A stretch of 64,000 nt of DNA from Pararhodobacter zhoushanensis (GTDB lineage Bacteria > Pseudomonadota > Alphaproteobacteria > Rhodobacterales > Rhodobacteraceae): contig NZ_JAPDFL010000001.1 in NCBI RefSeq assembly GCF_025949695.1, positions 2,979,501 through 3,043,500 on the forward strand, in the 5' to 3' direction. How positions within the stretch are numbered: position 1 is the stretch's first letter; every line of letters begins with the position of its first letter. The position numbers and the translations under genes are program-made. The notes beneath the pieces are model-generated. The model did not search any database. It saw only the letters and a list, made by a program, of their open reading frames with translations, and was not told where the DNA came from. Below, piece by piece: positions 25,165 through 33,115 of the stretch.

Positions 25165-25335
25165 TCAGACCCGCTTGAGCAAGCAGCCGCCCGCCAGCAC
25201 GACATAGCCCGCAACAACGATCCAGAACGCGGAAACCGGCAAGGCCGGGATGACCGCCAGCGCGACAAGCACGCCGATGAGTGTGAGGGCGAGGGAAATC
25301 AGAAAAATGACTTGGGTCGGCGCGCTGAGTTTCAT
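25165..25335 (-). CDS. 56-residue two-helix membrane protein
   Basis: Starts MKLSAPTQVIFLISLALTLI and ends GGCLLKRV. Two hydrophobic helices (about 8-30 and 35-51) are separated by a PALPVS turn, giving a small inner-membrane hairpin with both ends cytoplasmic. The start at 25335 has an AGGTG ribosome binding site six bases upstream, and the shared terminator lies about 35 bases after the stop. Codon use is typical of the neighbourhood. Its function is unknown. Its size puts it below many gene-finding cut-offs. Confidence 0.78.
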   Translation of the reverse strand: MKLSAPTQVIFLISLALTLIGVLVALAVIPALPVSAFWIVVAGYVVLAGGCLLKRV

Positions 25336-25696
25336 GAGACACCTGTGACTGGGGGAATGGCCCGGAGCCTTGGACTGCGACGGAGCCTGCCTGCGCGATC
25401 CATACCGCGCGACACGGAAACGCTAGAGCGGATGCGGTGGGATAACAAGGCAGCGTCGAACGTGGCGGCGCAGCGTCTACAGCTCTATCGAGACAGCCCT
25501 CATTGGGTCGAGACGGTCAGGGTTGGCGACCAATCACCCGCCGTCAAAGCCGGGTTACGTTTCACCGCCGGTGAATGACCTGACGCATGCTCAAGCCGTG
25601 ACGTGTCGGTTCGACAGCGCCATTCGCATGTGTATCGTGTTGATCAGGACGGCTGATGAACGCCGAAAGCTGCCATTTGCGCCAGAGTTTGCCTTT
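25336..25696. other. Intergenic stretch without a recognisable gene
   Basis: 361 bases between the small membrane-protein gene and the TetR gene. Apart from the promoter expected for the former and a TTCACC-GCC-GGTGAA hairpin at 25561-25575, nothing recognisable is seen. Confidence 0.55.
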
Positions 25697-26293
25697 TCAT
25701 CGCCGAGCAACCAGCAATCCTTCGGCGAGCACGCAGAACGCGAGCTTCGCCTTTGGCAGCGTTTGCGACGGATTTTCACTGGCCGCGACCCAAAGTGCCG
25801 CGTTGAGGGCGGCACCGTTGAGCAGCCGCGATGCGGCCTCGATATCGACGGGTCGGATGATACCGTCGGCCAGCAGTTGCGTGACGGCCTCGCGGGTGGC
25901 CTCAAGGCAGCGGTTCTGGCTGGGCCATTGGGATGGGTCGCCAAGGAAAGCGGGTCCATCAAGCAACACGATGCGCTGAACCTCGGGATCGAGCGCCATC
26001 TCGATATAGGCCGCACCTTCGGCCAGCAATCCGTCCCACAATGTTGCAGACGAGTCGGCCTGACGTCGCGCATGCGCTGCCATTTCCGCGTCGATCTGAT
26101 CCACGACGGCCGCCAGAAGCCCCCGTTTATCGCCAAAATTGTGATACAGCGCGCCGCGCGTCAGCCCGGCAGCAGCGGTCAGGTCGTCCATCGACGTCGC
26201 GGAAAATCCCTTTTCAGCGAAGGCTTTACGCGCCGATTCCATCAGCTTTGTCCGGGTTTCTTCCATCATCGCGGCCCGTGTTCTTGCGGCCAT
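25697..26293 (-). CDS. TetR-family repressor
   Basis: 198 residues from the ATG at 26293, with a GGGAGG ribosome binding site; a longer frame upstream would run through its own operators. The N-terminal helix-turn-helix (about 12-60) reads AFAEKGFSATSMDDLTAAAGLTRGALYHNFGDK in two parts, with the canonical TRGALYHNFGDK recognition end. The C-terminal ligand domain is about 140 residues. It is divergent from a RidA-family gene, and the region between holds three closely spaced palindromes, almost certainly its operators. Confidence 0.92.
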   Translation of the reverse strand: MAARTRAAMMEETRTKLMESARKAFAEKGFSATSMDDLTAAAGLTRGALYHNFGDKRGLLAAVVDQIDAEMAAHARRQADSSATLWDGLLAEGAAYIEMALDPEVQRIVLLDGPAFLGDPSQWPSQNRCLEATREAVTQLLADGIIRPVDIEAASRLLNGAALNAALWVAASENPSQTLPKAKLAFCVLAEGLLVARR

Positions 26294-26309
26294 TCGCGCC
26301 TCCCTTTGG

Positions 26310-26324
26310 CATACGGAGCGTATG
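26310..26324. promoter_or_regulatory. TetR operator 1
   Basis: CATACG-GAG-CGTATG, a perfect inverted repeat with a 3-base centre. First of three in the divergent TetR/RidA promoter. Confidence 0.8.
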
Positions 26325-26332
26325 TGTGTTGA

Positions 26333-26347
26333 CATACGCACCGTATG
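26333..26347. promoter_or_regulatory. TetR operator 2
   Basis: CATACG-CAC-CGTATG, with arms identical to operator 1; centres are 23 bases apart. Confidence 0.8.
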
Positions 26348-26360
26348 CCAGCAGAAATAA

Positions 26361-26375
26361 CATACGACTTGTATG
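26361..26375. promoter_or_regulatory. TetR operator 3
   Basis: CATACG-ACT-TGTATG, one mismatch from a perfect repeat; 28 bases from operator 2 and about 95 bases before the RidA start. Confidence 0.75.
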
Positions 26376-26470
26376 TCAGATCTCACCCCTCACGGTAAGC
26401 CCAATGCGCCCTGCATTGGCGCTTCTCTCGATCCACGCATGCCCGAAACAATCGGGCAGAAAGGCCTGTC

Positions 26471-26863
26471 ATGGCACAGAGCGAACCCATCTTTCCGAAA
26501 AACCGCCACGCACTTTATGAGGCCCACGGGTATTCCGCAGCAATCCGCTCTGGTGATCTGTTGTTCATATCCGGGCAGGTCGGCAGCCGCGAGGACGGCA
26601 CCCCCGAGCCGAGCTATGCCGCGCAGGTGTCGCGGGCCTTCGCCAATCTCGAAGCCGTGCTGTCGGCGGCCGGGTGCGGCTTTGCGGATATCATCGACGT
26701 CACCAGCTTTCACACCGACCCCGACGCACAGTTCGCAGCGTTCATGGCGGAAAAGCAGCGTGTATTTCCGACGGCACCCTATCCGAACTGGACCGCCATA
26801 GGCGTCAACTGGCTTGCGGGATTTGACTTTGAGATCAAGGTTATAGCCCGCATTCCCTCGTAA
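26471..26863 (+). CDS. RidA/YjgF-family protein
   Basis: 130 residues of the Rid superfamily, trimeric proteins related to the 2-aminoacrylate/imine deaminase RidA. The family core is visible as LLFISGQVG, then FANLEAVLSAAGCGFADIIDVTSFHTD, and PNWTAIGVNWL near the end. The canonical catalytic Arg of RidA (usually in the R-x-C/V-V segment) is not clearly present, so it may belong to a non-RidA subgroup acting on another substrate. It is divergent from, and probably repressed by, the adjacent TetR protein. Confidence 0.85.
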   Translation: MAQSEPIFPKNRHALYEAHGYSAAIRSGDLLFISGQVGSREDGTPEPSYAAQVSRAFANLEAVLSAAGCGFADIIDVTSFHTDPDAQFAAFMAEKQRVFPTAPYPNWTAIGVNWLAGFDFEIKVIARIPS

Positions 26864-26989
26864 GAGAGCTTGGTCGGGCGTGATCACCTTGCGCCCGGCA
26901 CTGCGCACAATGCCGGGGGTGACACTGAACCGGCATGAGGCCCGCCGCGCAGGCAGATACAGACAGCGGCGCGCCCCAAAACCGGGGCC

Positions 26990-28501
26990 TTACAGCCCCA
27001 GCTTCGCCATCACCAGCGCGTTGACCGCCGCCGGGTTGGCCTTGCCGCCGGTCGATTTCATCACCTGACCGACGAACCAGCCCGCCAGTTTCGGGTTCTG
27101 CTTGGCCTTTTCGACCTGCGCCGGGTTGGCGGCGATGATCTCGTCGACCGCGGCTTCAATCGCGCCGGTGTCGGTGACCTGCTTCATGCCGCGGTCTTCA
27201 ACGATCTGCGCCGGGTCGCCGCCTTCCGTCCACAGGATCTCGAACAGATCCTTGGCCAGTTTGCCCGAAATGACCTGGCTGCTGATCAGATCGACCACGC
27301 CGCCCAGCTGCTGCGCCGAAACGGGGCTGGCGTCGATGCTCAGGCCCTCTTTGTTGAGCCGCCCGAACAGCTCGTTGATCACCCAGTTGGCGGCAATCTT
27401 GCCGTCACGGCCCTTGGCCACGGCCTCGAAGAAACCGGCGTGCTCCAGCTCGGCGGTCAGGACATTGGCGTCATAGTCGGTCAGGCCGAAGTCAGCCATG
27501 AAACGGGTTTTCTTGGCGTCCGGCAGCTCGGGCATGGTGGCTTCGATATCATCGACCCAGCCCTGTTCGATCTCCAAAGGCAGCAGGTCGGGATCGGGGA
27601 AGTAGCGATAATCCTGCGCCTCTTCCTTGGAACGCATCGAGCGCGTCTCGCCCTTGTCGGGATCGTAGAGCCGGGTTTCCTGATCGACTTTGCCGCCATC
27701 CTCAAGGATGGCGATCTGGCGACGGGCTTCATAATCAATGGCTTGCTGGATGAAACGCATCGAGTTCATGTTCTTGATCTCGCAGCGCGTGCCCAGATGG
27801 CCGAAGTCCTGCGTCGCCTGATATTTCTCATACTGGCCCGGACGGCAGACCGACACGTTCACATCAGCCCGCAGGTTGCCGTTCTGCATGTTGCCGTCGC
27901 AGGTGCCCAAGTACCGCAGGATCTGGCGCAGTTTGAGCACATAGGCGGCGGCCTCTTCCGGTCCGCGGATATCGGGGCGCGAGACGATCTCCATCAGCGG
28001 CACGCCGGTACGGTTGATGTCGATGAAGGACATGTTCGGGTCCATGTCATGGATCGACTTGCCCGCGTCCTGCTCGACATGGATACGCTCGATGCGCACC
28101 AGCCGCGCGACACCCGCGCCCAGCTCGACCAGCACTTCGCCCTCACCGACGATGGGGTGATAGAGCTGGCTGATCTGATAGCCCTGCGGGTTGTCGGGGT
28201 AGAAATAGTTCTTGCGGTCAAAGGCCGAGCGCAGGTTGATCTGCGCCTTCAGGCCCAGCCCGGTACGGACCGCCTGCTCAAGGCAGAATTCATTGACCAC
28301 CGGCAGCATGCCCGGCATCGCCGCATCCACGAAAGACACGTTCGAGTTCGGCTCGGCGCCGAAGGTGGTCGAGGCGCCCGAGAACAGCTTGGCCTGCGTC
28401 GAAATCTGCGCGTGGATCTCCATGCCGATGACCAGTTCCCAGTCGCCGGTGGCACCGGAAATCACTTTGGGCTTGGGGGCTTCGTAGCTGAGATCGAGCA
28501 T
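26990..28501 (-). CDS. gatB: Aspartyl/glutamyl-tRNA amidotransferase subunit B
   Basis: 503 residues from the ATG at 28501. With GatA and GatC it converts misacylated Glu-tRNA(Gln) and Asp-tRNA(Asn) to the amidated forms. Family segments are clear: [12 protein letters not shown] near the N-terminus, [17 protein letters not shown], then [14 protein letters not shown], and the C-terminal YqeY-like tail ending in [18 protein letters not shown]. It stands alone; gatA and gatC are not in the window. Confidence 0.97.
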   Translation of the reverse strand: MLDLSYEAPKPKVISGATGDWELVIGMEIHAQISTQAKLFSGASTTFGAEPNSNVSFVDAAMPGMLPVVNEFCLEQAVRTGLGLKAQINLRSAFDRKNYFYPDNPQGYQISQLYHPIVGEGEVLVELGAGVARLVRIERIHVEQDAGKSIHDMDPNMSFIDINRTGVPLMEIVSRPDIRGPEEAAAYVLKLRQILRYLGTCDGNMQNGNLRADVNVSVCRPGQYEKYQATQDFGHLGTRCEIKNMNSMRFIQQAIDYEARRQIAILEDGGKVDQETRLYDPDKGETRSMRSKEEAQDYRYFPDPDLLPLEIEQGWVDDIEATMPELPDAKKTRFMADFGLTDYDANVLTAELEHAGFFEAVAKGRDGKIAANWVINELFGRLNKEGLSIDASPVSAQQLGGVVDLISSQVISGKLAKDLFEILWTEGGDPAQIVEDRGMKQVTDTGAIEAAVDEIIAANPAQVEKAKQNPKLAGWFVGQVMKSTGGKANPAAVNALVMAKLGL

Positions 28502-28911
28502 GGGGTCCGTCCTTGGCAATCACGGTCCCGGTTCTAGTGCGCCTTGCCCGCAGTGAAAAGCGGTTTTCGGCACGGGCTGCCCGGCTTTGGGCCGAAACGC
28601 GGGCCCAGATCACCAACGGCGCTGGCGCGGGTTGTGTCGGTGCGCGCGCTTGACCAAGGCCGGATCAATCAGCGCGGACCGTTCGCCACCGGCCCCGCGT
28701 CGAACAGCGGGTCAGACCCAACGGTCTGCAAATTGGCTGTCGGCCGGTAAGGTGGTCGACCCCGCCCTGCGCCCCGAAGGCTGCCAAATCAGCATGCGGC
28801 GGATATCCGCCCGGCGCGTTTCCGCGCAGGCGCGGGCGTCAATCCCTGCCATGGATTGCGCAGAATCGGGTGGCGGCGCATGAGAGACGCCAGCAAACAC
28901 TGGATCCTTTG
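28502..28911. other. Intergenic stretch without a recognisable gene
   Basis: 410 GC-rich bases upstream of divergent gatB and the transglycosylase lipoprotein gene. Promoters for both should lie here. I see no RNA gene, repeat or convincing small frame. Confidence 0.55.
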
Positions 28912-29487
28912 ATGCGCCTCGCCCTTCTCGCCCTGCCTTTTGTCGCCGCGTGCGCTGCACTGCCGGCCGACCAGACCACGCCCGAAGTCGCCGCCCGCTG
29001 GAACCACCGCCCTGAGGCGGCCGTATGGAACGCCGCCATGATCGAGGCCCTGTTGACCGATGGCAGCGCCATGGTCGTGTCGGTGCCCGACGACATCGAC
29101 AGCTTTTGCCCCGGGTATGCCGATGCCACCCCCAGCCAGCGCGCGGGCTTTTATGTCGCGTTCTTCTCGGGACTGGCGCGGTTTGAAAGCACGTGGAACC
29201 CGCGTGCCTCGGGCGGCGGCGGCGCGTATCACGGCTTGCTGCAGATCTCACCGGCCACGGCGCGTTATCATGGCTGCGCGTTGCCGGAAGACGGCCTGTA
29301 TGATGGCGCGGCCAATCTGAGCTGTGCTGTGCGCATTGCCACGTCGGCGGTGTCGCGCGACGGTGTGCTGGTAACGGATCGCGGCGGGGTCGCTGCCGAC
29401 TGGCCGCCGCTGCGCGATCCCGCGAAACGCCGCGAGATCGCCGAGTTCACCCGCGCCCTGCCCCAATGCGCATCGCAAGAAAGCTGA
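28912..29487 (+). CDS. Lytic-transglycosylase-like (SLT) lipoprotein
   Basis: 191 residues from the ATG at 28912. The signal ends in a lipobox (FVAAC at about residues 8-12), so the protein is probably lipid-anchored in the periplasm. The SLT core is visible: ARFESTWNPRASGGG with the catalytic Glu, then YHGLLQISPATARYHGC. Such enzymes cleave the glycan strand of peptidoglycan. The ribosome binding site is weak. Six cysteines in the mature part may form disulfides. Confidence 0.83.
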   Translation: MRLALLALPFVAACAALPADQTTPEVAARWNHRPEAAVWNAAMIEALLTDGSAMVVSVPDDIDSFCPGYADATPSQRAGFYVAFFSGLARFESTWNPRASGGGGAYHGLLQISPATARYHGCALPEDGLYDGAANLSCAVRIATSAVSRDGVLVTDRGGVAADWPPLRDPAKRREIAEFTRALPQCASQES

Positions 29488-29492
29488 GCGGC

Positions 29493-30029
29493 TTACTTGT
29501 CGCGTGACGGGGAGTTGGGCGACTGACCGCCGCCCTGGGTGGCGAAGCCGGGCTCGACGACTTCCTCGCGGAACTGCCGCATCACGGTACGCCACCATTG
29601 GACGGAATCGTCGAAATTGGCCGCCGGGACACCATGCGCAAGGTTCACGTCCCATTCGATCGTCGCATTGCCGCGACTGTCCAGATAGGCCGATGAAAAG
29701 CGCCTGTCCTGGTTCCACCGGTTCATCGCGTCCACGGTATGCGCGCCGTTGGACTCCCACCAGGCGCGAAACTGGACCGAGTTGCAGTTCTGGTTCTGAT
29801 CGTTGCAGTTCAGAAACGAGATCGAATAAACCGTGTCATCCATCTCGCCGCGCAGCCAGACACCTGCGTCGTCTTCGCGCCGGTCAATCGTGCCGTAGAC
29901 GGCAGCGATCTGGGTAATCCGGGCAACATCAGAGCCGGTCACGACACCGGTCAGCGGCTGCTGCGCCAACGCAGGCGCGGTCAGAAGAACGGCGAAAACC
30001 GCCGAAGCCGTCAAAGCTCGAACAGACAT
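29493..30029 (-). CDS. Exported YbjN-domain protein
   Basis: 178 residues with a Sec signal peptide (RALTASAVFAVLLTAPALA, cleavage before QQ). The mature part is a YbjN-like domain: conserved VYSISFLNC, a Cys-rich NDQNQNCNSVQFRAWW segment, NRWNQDRRFSSAYLD and the DVNLAHG stretch. YbjN proteins have a chaperone-like fold, and no enzymatic activity is known for exported versions. A GGAGGG ribosome binding site lies upstream. It converges with the transglycosylase gene, 5 bases apart. Confidence 0.8.
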   Translation of the reverse strand: MSVRALTASAVFAVLLTAPALAQQPLTGVVTGSDVARITQIAAVYGTIDRREDDAGVWLRGEMDDTVYSISFLNCNDQNQNCNSVQFRAWWESNGAHTVDAMNRWNQDRRFSSAYLDSRGNATIEWDVNLAHGVPAANFDDSVQWWRTVMRQFREEVVEPGFATQGGGQSPNSPSRDK

Positions 30030-30252
30030 AGTGATAATCCCTCCGCGTAAAATCGCCGGGTCACGCTAGCATCGGCCCGGTTGAGCTGACAATCACATGG
30101 CTGTGGCCACGGTGAAATAATCTGCGCAGAGCCCGCGCATCGCTGGTATCACCACGCAGGCCGGGCAAGCGGCGGTCAGCCGGTCCGGTCAGGCGCAGCT
30201 TGCAAATCCGACCTGTTTGCCGCACAACGCCCAAAACCTTTCGGAACACCCA

Positions 30253-30726
30253 ATGCTCGAATACAAGGTCGTCCCCGCGCCAGTGCGCGCGGTGAAATCC
30301 AAAGGTCTCAAGACCACCGCAGACCGCTTTGCCAACACGCTGGCCGAGCGGATCAATGCCGAGGCCGCCGGTGGCTGGCAGTTTCTGCGCACGGAATCGC
30401 TGCCCTGCGAAGAACGCTCGCGCTTTGGCGCGGCGCGGGTCTCGCAACAGGTGGTGATGGTGTTTGCCCGCGAACTGGGCGCTGCCCGGCCCGATGCCGG
30501 TGCCGCGCTGGCTGCGGCGCAAGAGGCCGTGCAAAGCGACGAGCCGCGTGAGGCGCCCGCACGCCTCAAACTGGAACCGCGCCGCGAACCGGTGCCGGAA
30601 CCCGCCGCCCGCCGTCAGGAACCGCTGTTCCGCTCAGGCGCGATGCTGCGCGCTGACGCGGCGCAACGCCCCGAACCTGTGCTGCGCCCGCTCAACACGG
30701 CAGACGAGACCGGCACCGCTGACTGA
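30253..30726 (+). CDS. DUF4177-type protein
   Basis: 157 residues from the ATG at 30253. The N-terminal MLEYKVVPAP and INAEAAGGWQFLRTESLP segments match the short DUF4177 domain (about 1-65). The remaining 90 residues are Ala/Pro/Arg/Glu-rich and look disordered. There is no signal or membrane helix. The role is unknown. The next gene downstream is the J-domain protein. Confidence 0.7.
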   Translation: MLEYKVVPAPVRAVKSKGLKTTADRFANTLAERINAEAAGGWQFLRTESLPCEERSRFGAARVSQQVVMVFARELGAARPDAGAALAAAQEAVQSDEPREAPARLKLEPRREPVPEPAARRQEPLFRSGAMLRADAAQRPEPVLRPLNTADETGTAD

Positions 30727-30887
30727 AACGCGGCGCTGGCGATCAGGCGTGCCGATGCGATTGCATGCGATCGGTTTGCCCGCAGCCCTTTCCTTTTGCA
30801 GTTGCAAACAGGTACACTAACGCCTCCGACTCGCAGGCCGGTCATTCTGACCCCTGCGGCGGCACCAGACATACCATCGGCAGGCTT

Positions 30888-31523
30888 ATGACTCGCGATC
30901 CTTTCAACTTTGATATCCGCGCTTCGACAGACAAGGCCAAGCGCACCAAGGGTCGGCGCGGGATGTCCGGCGCGGTCGAAACCTCGGCCCGGCTGTGTCA
31001 GCACCCGGGCTGCGGTCTGCCGGGCAAGTACCGCGCACCACGCTCGCCCGACGCGCTGGATGACTACCTGTGGTTCTGCAAGGACCACGTGCGCGAGTAT
31101 AACCTGAAGTGGAACTTCTTCTCGGGCCAGACCGAGAGCGAAATGCAAGACACCATGGAACGCGACCGCGTCTGGGGCCGTGCCTCCAAGCCGTTTGACA
31201 ACGGCGACGCGCGCGACTGGTCGCGTCATGGCATCGACGATCCGTTTCAGGTGCTGGGTGACAAGGCGACCCAGCGCCGGCCCGAAGGCAGCAACCGACC
31301 GCACGGGGCGACGCGCAAACTGCCAGCTACAGAACGCAAGGCGCTGGAAGTGCTGGATGCGCGCGACACCTGGAGCCGCGCCGAAATCCGCAAGCAGTAC
31401 AAGAGCTTGGTCAAGGACCTGCACCCCGACCTCAACGGCGGCAACCGCGCGGATGAGGAACGCCTGCAAGAGGTCGTCTGGGCCTGGGACCAGATCAAGG
31501 AAAGCCGCAGCTTCCGCGAGTGA
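30888..31523 (+). CDS. J-domain protein with N-terminal Cys/His segment
   Basis: 211 residues from the ATG at 30888. The J domain is at the C-terminus (about 150-205), with TWSRAEIRKQYKSLVKDLHPD carrying the HPD motif that stimulates DnaK (given here in pieces: KQYKSLVKDLHPD, then LNGGNR). The N-terminal half has a CQHPGC...FCKDH pattern that could bind zinc. A C-terminal J domain with such an N-terminus is the usual Rhodobacterales DnaJ-like arrangement. The client is unknown. An intrinsic terminator follows. Confidence 0.86.
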   Translation: MTRDPFNFDIRASTDKAKRTKGRRGMSGAVETSARLCQHPGCGLPGKYRAPRSPDALDDYLWFCKDHVREYNLKWNFFSGQTESEMQDTMERDRVWGRASKPFDNGDARDWSRHGIDDPFQVLGDKATQRRPEGSNRPHGATRKLPATERKALEVLDARDTWSRAEIRKQYKSLVKDLHPDLNGGNRADEERLQEVVWAWDQIKESRSFRE

Positions 31524-31544
31524 GCGGCGCGCTGGTGGCGACGT

Positions 31545-31572
31545 AAAAAAGGGGGGCTTTCAGCCCCCTCTT
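31545..31572 (+). terminator. Intrinsic terminator after the J-domain gene
   Basis: GGGGGCT / AGCCCCC stem with a TTC loop, an A-run before and TCTT after. Confidence 0.75.
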
Positions 31573-31590
31573 CGCGTGTCGCGAATTCAC

Positions 31591-31673
31591 CCCCCGAGGA
31601 TATTTAGAGCATAAAGTTGCGGCTTAACGGAGCGTTAACCTTAACCAACTTTATGCCTGAAATATCCCGGGGG
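31591..31673. repeat. Long imperfect inverted repeat (Rhodobacteraceae intergenic type)
   Basis: The left arm 31591-31619 begins CCCCCGAGGATATTTAGAGC and ends ATAAAGTTG. The right arm 31646-31673 is its near-perfect reverse complement (about 29 bases, few mismatches and one gap). The 26-base centre contains TTAA-N7-TTAA at 31624-31638. Elements starting with this GAGGATATTT motif are, to my knowledge, dispersed at gene ends in this bacterial family. Confidence 0.8.
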
Positions 31674-31692
31674 CGGGCCGGCACGGCCCGGC

Positions 31693-31743
31693 GGGGGCAG
31701 CGCCCCCGATCGGCGCGAAGGGGCTCGATGCCCCTGAGCGCCG
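31693..31743. terminator. Stacked GC hairpins before the sulfurtransferase gene end
   Basis: GGGGGC-AGC-GCCCCC at 31693-31707 is followed by CGGCGC...GCGCCG (31711-31716, 31738-31743) enclosing AGGGGC/GCCCCT. They lie between convergent genes and may end transcription of the sulfur cluster on the minus strand. Confidence 0.4.
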
Positions 31744-31746
31744 CGC

Positions 31747-32169
31747 CTACCCGTTCGCCAGCCGGTCGATCAGTTCGCGGAATTGCCCAAGCTGGTAGCC
31801 GTATTGCGCAGGCGTCGCGATCAGGTCATTCGTCGGTTGCCGCCCGGCGTTGGCCAACGCCCAGACAACCGACGACCGGTTGCCCGACGCGCAATAGGCC
31901 AGCACCTTGCCACCGGCATCGATCGCCTCGCGTTGCGCCTCGACATTCTCCATGGTCAGCGCGCCGCCCACCACCGGGTTGACCACGAACGCCATCCCCG
32001 CCGTTTCGACCGCGCGGCGCAGGGCCTCGGCGTGCAGATCGGGCGGGTTCTCGCCATCGGGGCGGTTGCAGATCACCGTGGTGTAGCCGGCGGCGGCAAT
32101 GACCGGGATATCCTCAGGCAGGATTTGCGGGGTGACGCTGTAGCTGTCGGTCAGCGGACGGATGTCCAT
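31747..32169 (-). CDS. TIGR01244-type phosphatase-like sulfurtransferase (Blh N-terminal-like)
   Basis: 140 residues from the ATG at 32169. The DSP-like fold carries the active-site loop YCASGNRSSVVWA (Cys at about residue 94), as in TIGR01244 proteins and the N-terminal domain of beta-lactamase-hydrolase-like (Blh) persulfide enzymes. Signature pieces are the SVTPQILPEDIP start and CNRPDGENP. It likely handles persulfide sulfur. It is the last gene of a minus-strand unit with two YeeE proteins and a metallo-beta-lactamase-fold protein. Confidence 0.85.
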   Translation of the reverse strand: MDIRPLTDSYSVTPQILPEDIPVIAAAGYTTVICNRPDGENPPDLHAEALRRAVETAGMAFVVNPVVGGALTMENVEAQREAIDAGGKVLAYCASGNRSSVVWALANAGRQPTNDLIATPAQYGYQLGQFRELIDRLANG

Positions 32170-32188
32170 AAGGGCGGCTCCTGGCTTG

Positions 32189-32629
32189 TTAGCGGATCGC
32201 TGCGGCGACGGCGGTGACACGCGTGCGCACGGCGGGTGCAAGCAACATACCGGCGAGCATCGCGGCAAGGAAGACCAAACCGCCGATCCCGCCCCAGCTG
32301 ATCGAGGCAATGGCCGGCCCCGGGCACAGCCCCACCAGCCCCCAGCCCGCGCCGAACATCAGCGAGCCGATCACCAGAGTGCCGTCGATCTCGGTGCCCG
32401 GTTTGCCCGGGATCGGGCTGCCCAGCAGCGATTTCGCCCGCCGTGACGCGATATTCCACGCGACAGCCATCGGCAGGATCGCCCCGCCCAGCACAAAGGC
32501 CAGCGTCGGGTCCCAGTCACCGAAAATGTCCAGCCAGCCCTGCACCTTGTCGGTGTTGGTCATGCCCGAAATCAGTAGGCCCGTGCCGAACAGCCCGCCT
32601 GCGAAGAGAGAAAAGAGATTGCGCATCAT
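32189..32629 (-). CDS. YeeE/YedE-family (DUF6691-type) membrane protein
   Basis: 146 residues with four membrane helices. Conserved glycine-rich segments are LFAGGLFGTGLLISGM near the N-terminus and FGAGWGLVGLCPGPAI in the middle, with the family cysteine in GLCPGP. YeeE/YedE proteins transport thiosulfate or related sulfur compounds. Two half-size proteins adjacent to each other are the common bacterial arrangement. Its start lies one base before the stop of the upstream partner gene, so translation is coupled. Confidence 0.88.
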   Translation of the reverse strand: MMRNLFSLFAGGLFGTGLLISGMTNTDKVQGWLDIFGDWDPTLAFVLGGAILPMAVAWNIASRRAKSLLGSPIPGKPGTEIDGTLVIGSLMFGAGWGLVGLCPGPAIASISWGGIGGLVFLAAMLAGMLLAPAVRTRVTAVAAAIR

Positions 32630-32630
32630 G

Positions 32631-33059
32631 TCAGATCACCGAAAGCCAATGGCGGAAGACGATCACGGACAACCCGCCCGCGATGAGATAGAATACCGTC
32701 GCGATGATCCCGCGCATCGACAGGCGCGAGATACCGCAGACCCCGTGTCCTGAGGTACAGCCATTGGCCAGCCGCGTGCCGACGCCGACCAGCAGGCCTG
32801 CCGCGACGATGGCCGACAGGTTGGTGGTGATGTTGGTCTGCACAGGCTCGGCTGCGAAGCCGCGCACCAGCATCGGCACCAGTGCCAGACCCGCGATAAA
32901 GCTCAGCCGTTCGGCCCAGGTGCTCCAGCCCGAGCGGTCGACCAGACCGCCGATGATGCCCGACGCGCCCATGATCCGGCCGCTGCCCAGCAGATAGAAC
33001 GACGCCGCAGCGCCGATCATGAGGCCCCCGACGAGGCCCCAGATCCAATCGATATCCAT
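32631..33059 (-). CDS. YeeE/YedE-family membrane protein, second half-size partner
   Basis: 142 residues and four membrane helices. It begins WIWGLVGGLMIGAAASFYLL and carries ANGCTSGHGVCGISRLS, the conserved cysteine segment through which sulfur compounds are thought to pass. With the following gene it probably forms the functional sulfur-compound channel in the inner membrane. It is 56 bases downstream of the metallo-beta-lactamase-fold gene on the same strand. Confidence 0.9.
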   Translation of the reverse strand: MDIDWIWGLVGGLMIGAAASFYLLGSGRIMGASGIIGGLVDRSGWSTWAERLSFIAGLALVPMLVRGFAAEPVQTNITTNLSAIVAAGLLVGVGTRLANGCTSGHGVCGISRLSMRGIIATVFYLIAGGLSVIVFRHWLSVI

Positions 33060-33115
33060 GGTTATCTTCCCGTTTCAGTGCCCGGTTCTTGTGCCGACCG
33101 GGCTGATCGTGACGC

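Noticed and set aside
25561..25575. TTCACC-GCC-GGTGAA hairpin as terminator or operator
   Set aside because: There is no T-run and no clearly associated gene; short perfect hairpins of this size are expected by chance.
31624..31638. TTAA-N7-TTAA as a functional CtrA site
   Set aside because: It is in the loop of an intergenic repeat between convergent genes; it is recorded as part of the repeat but not as a promoter element.
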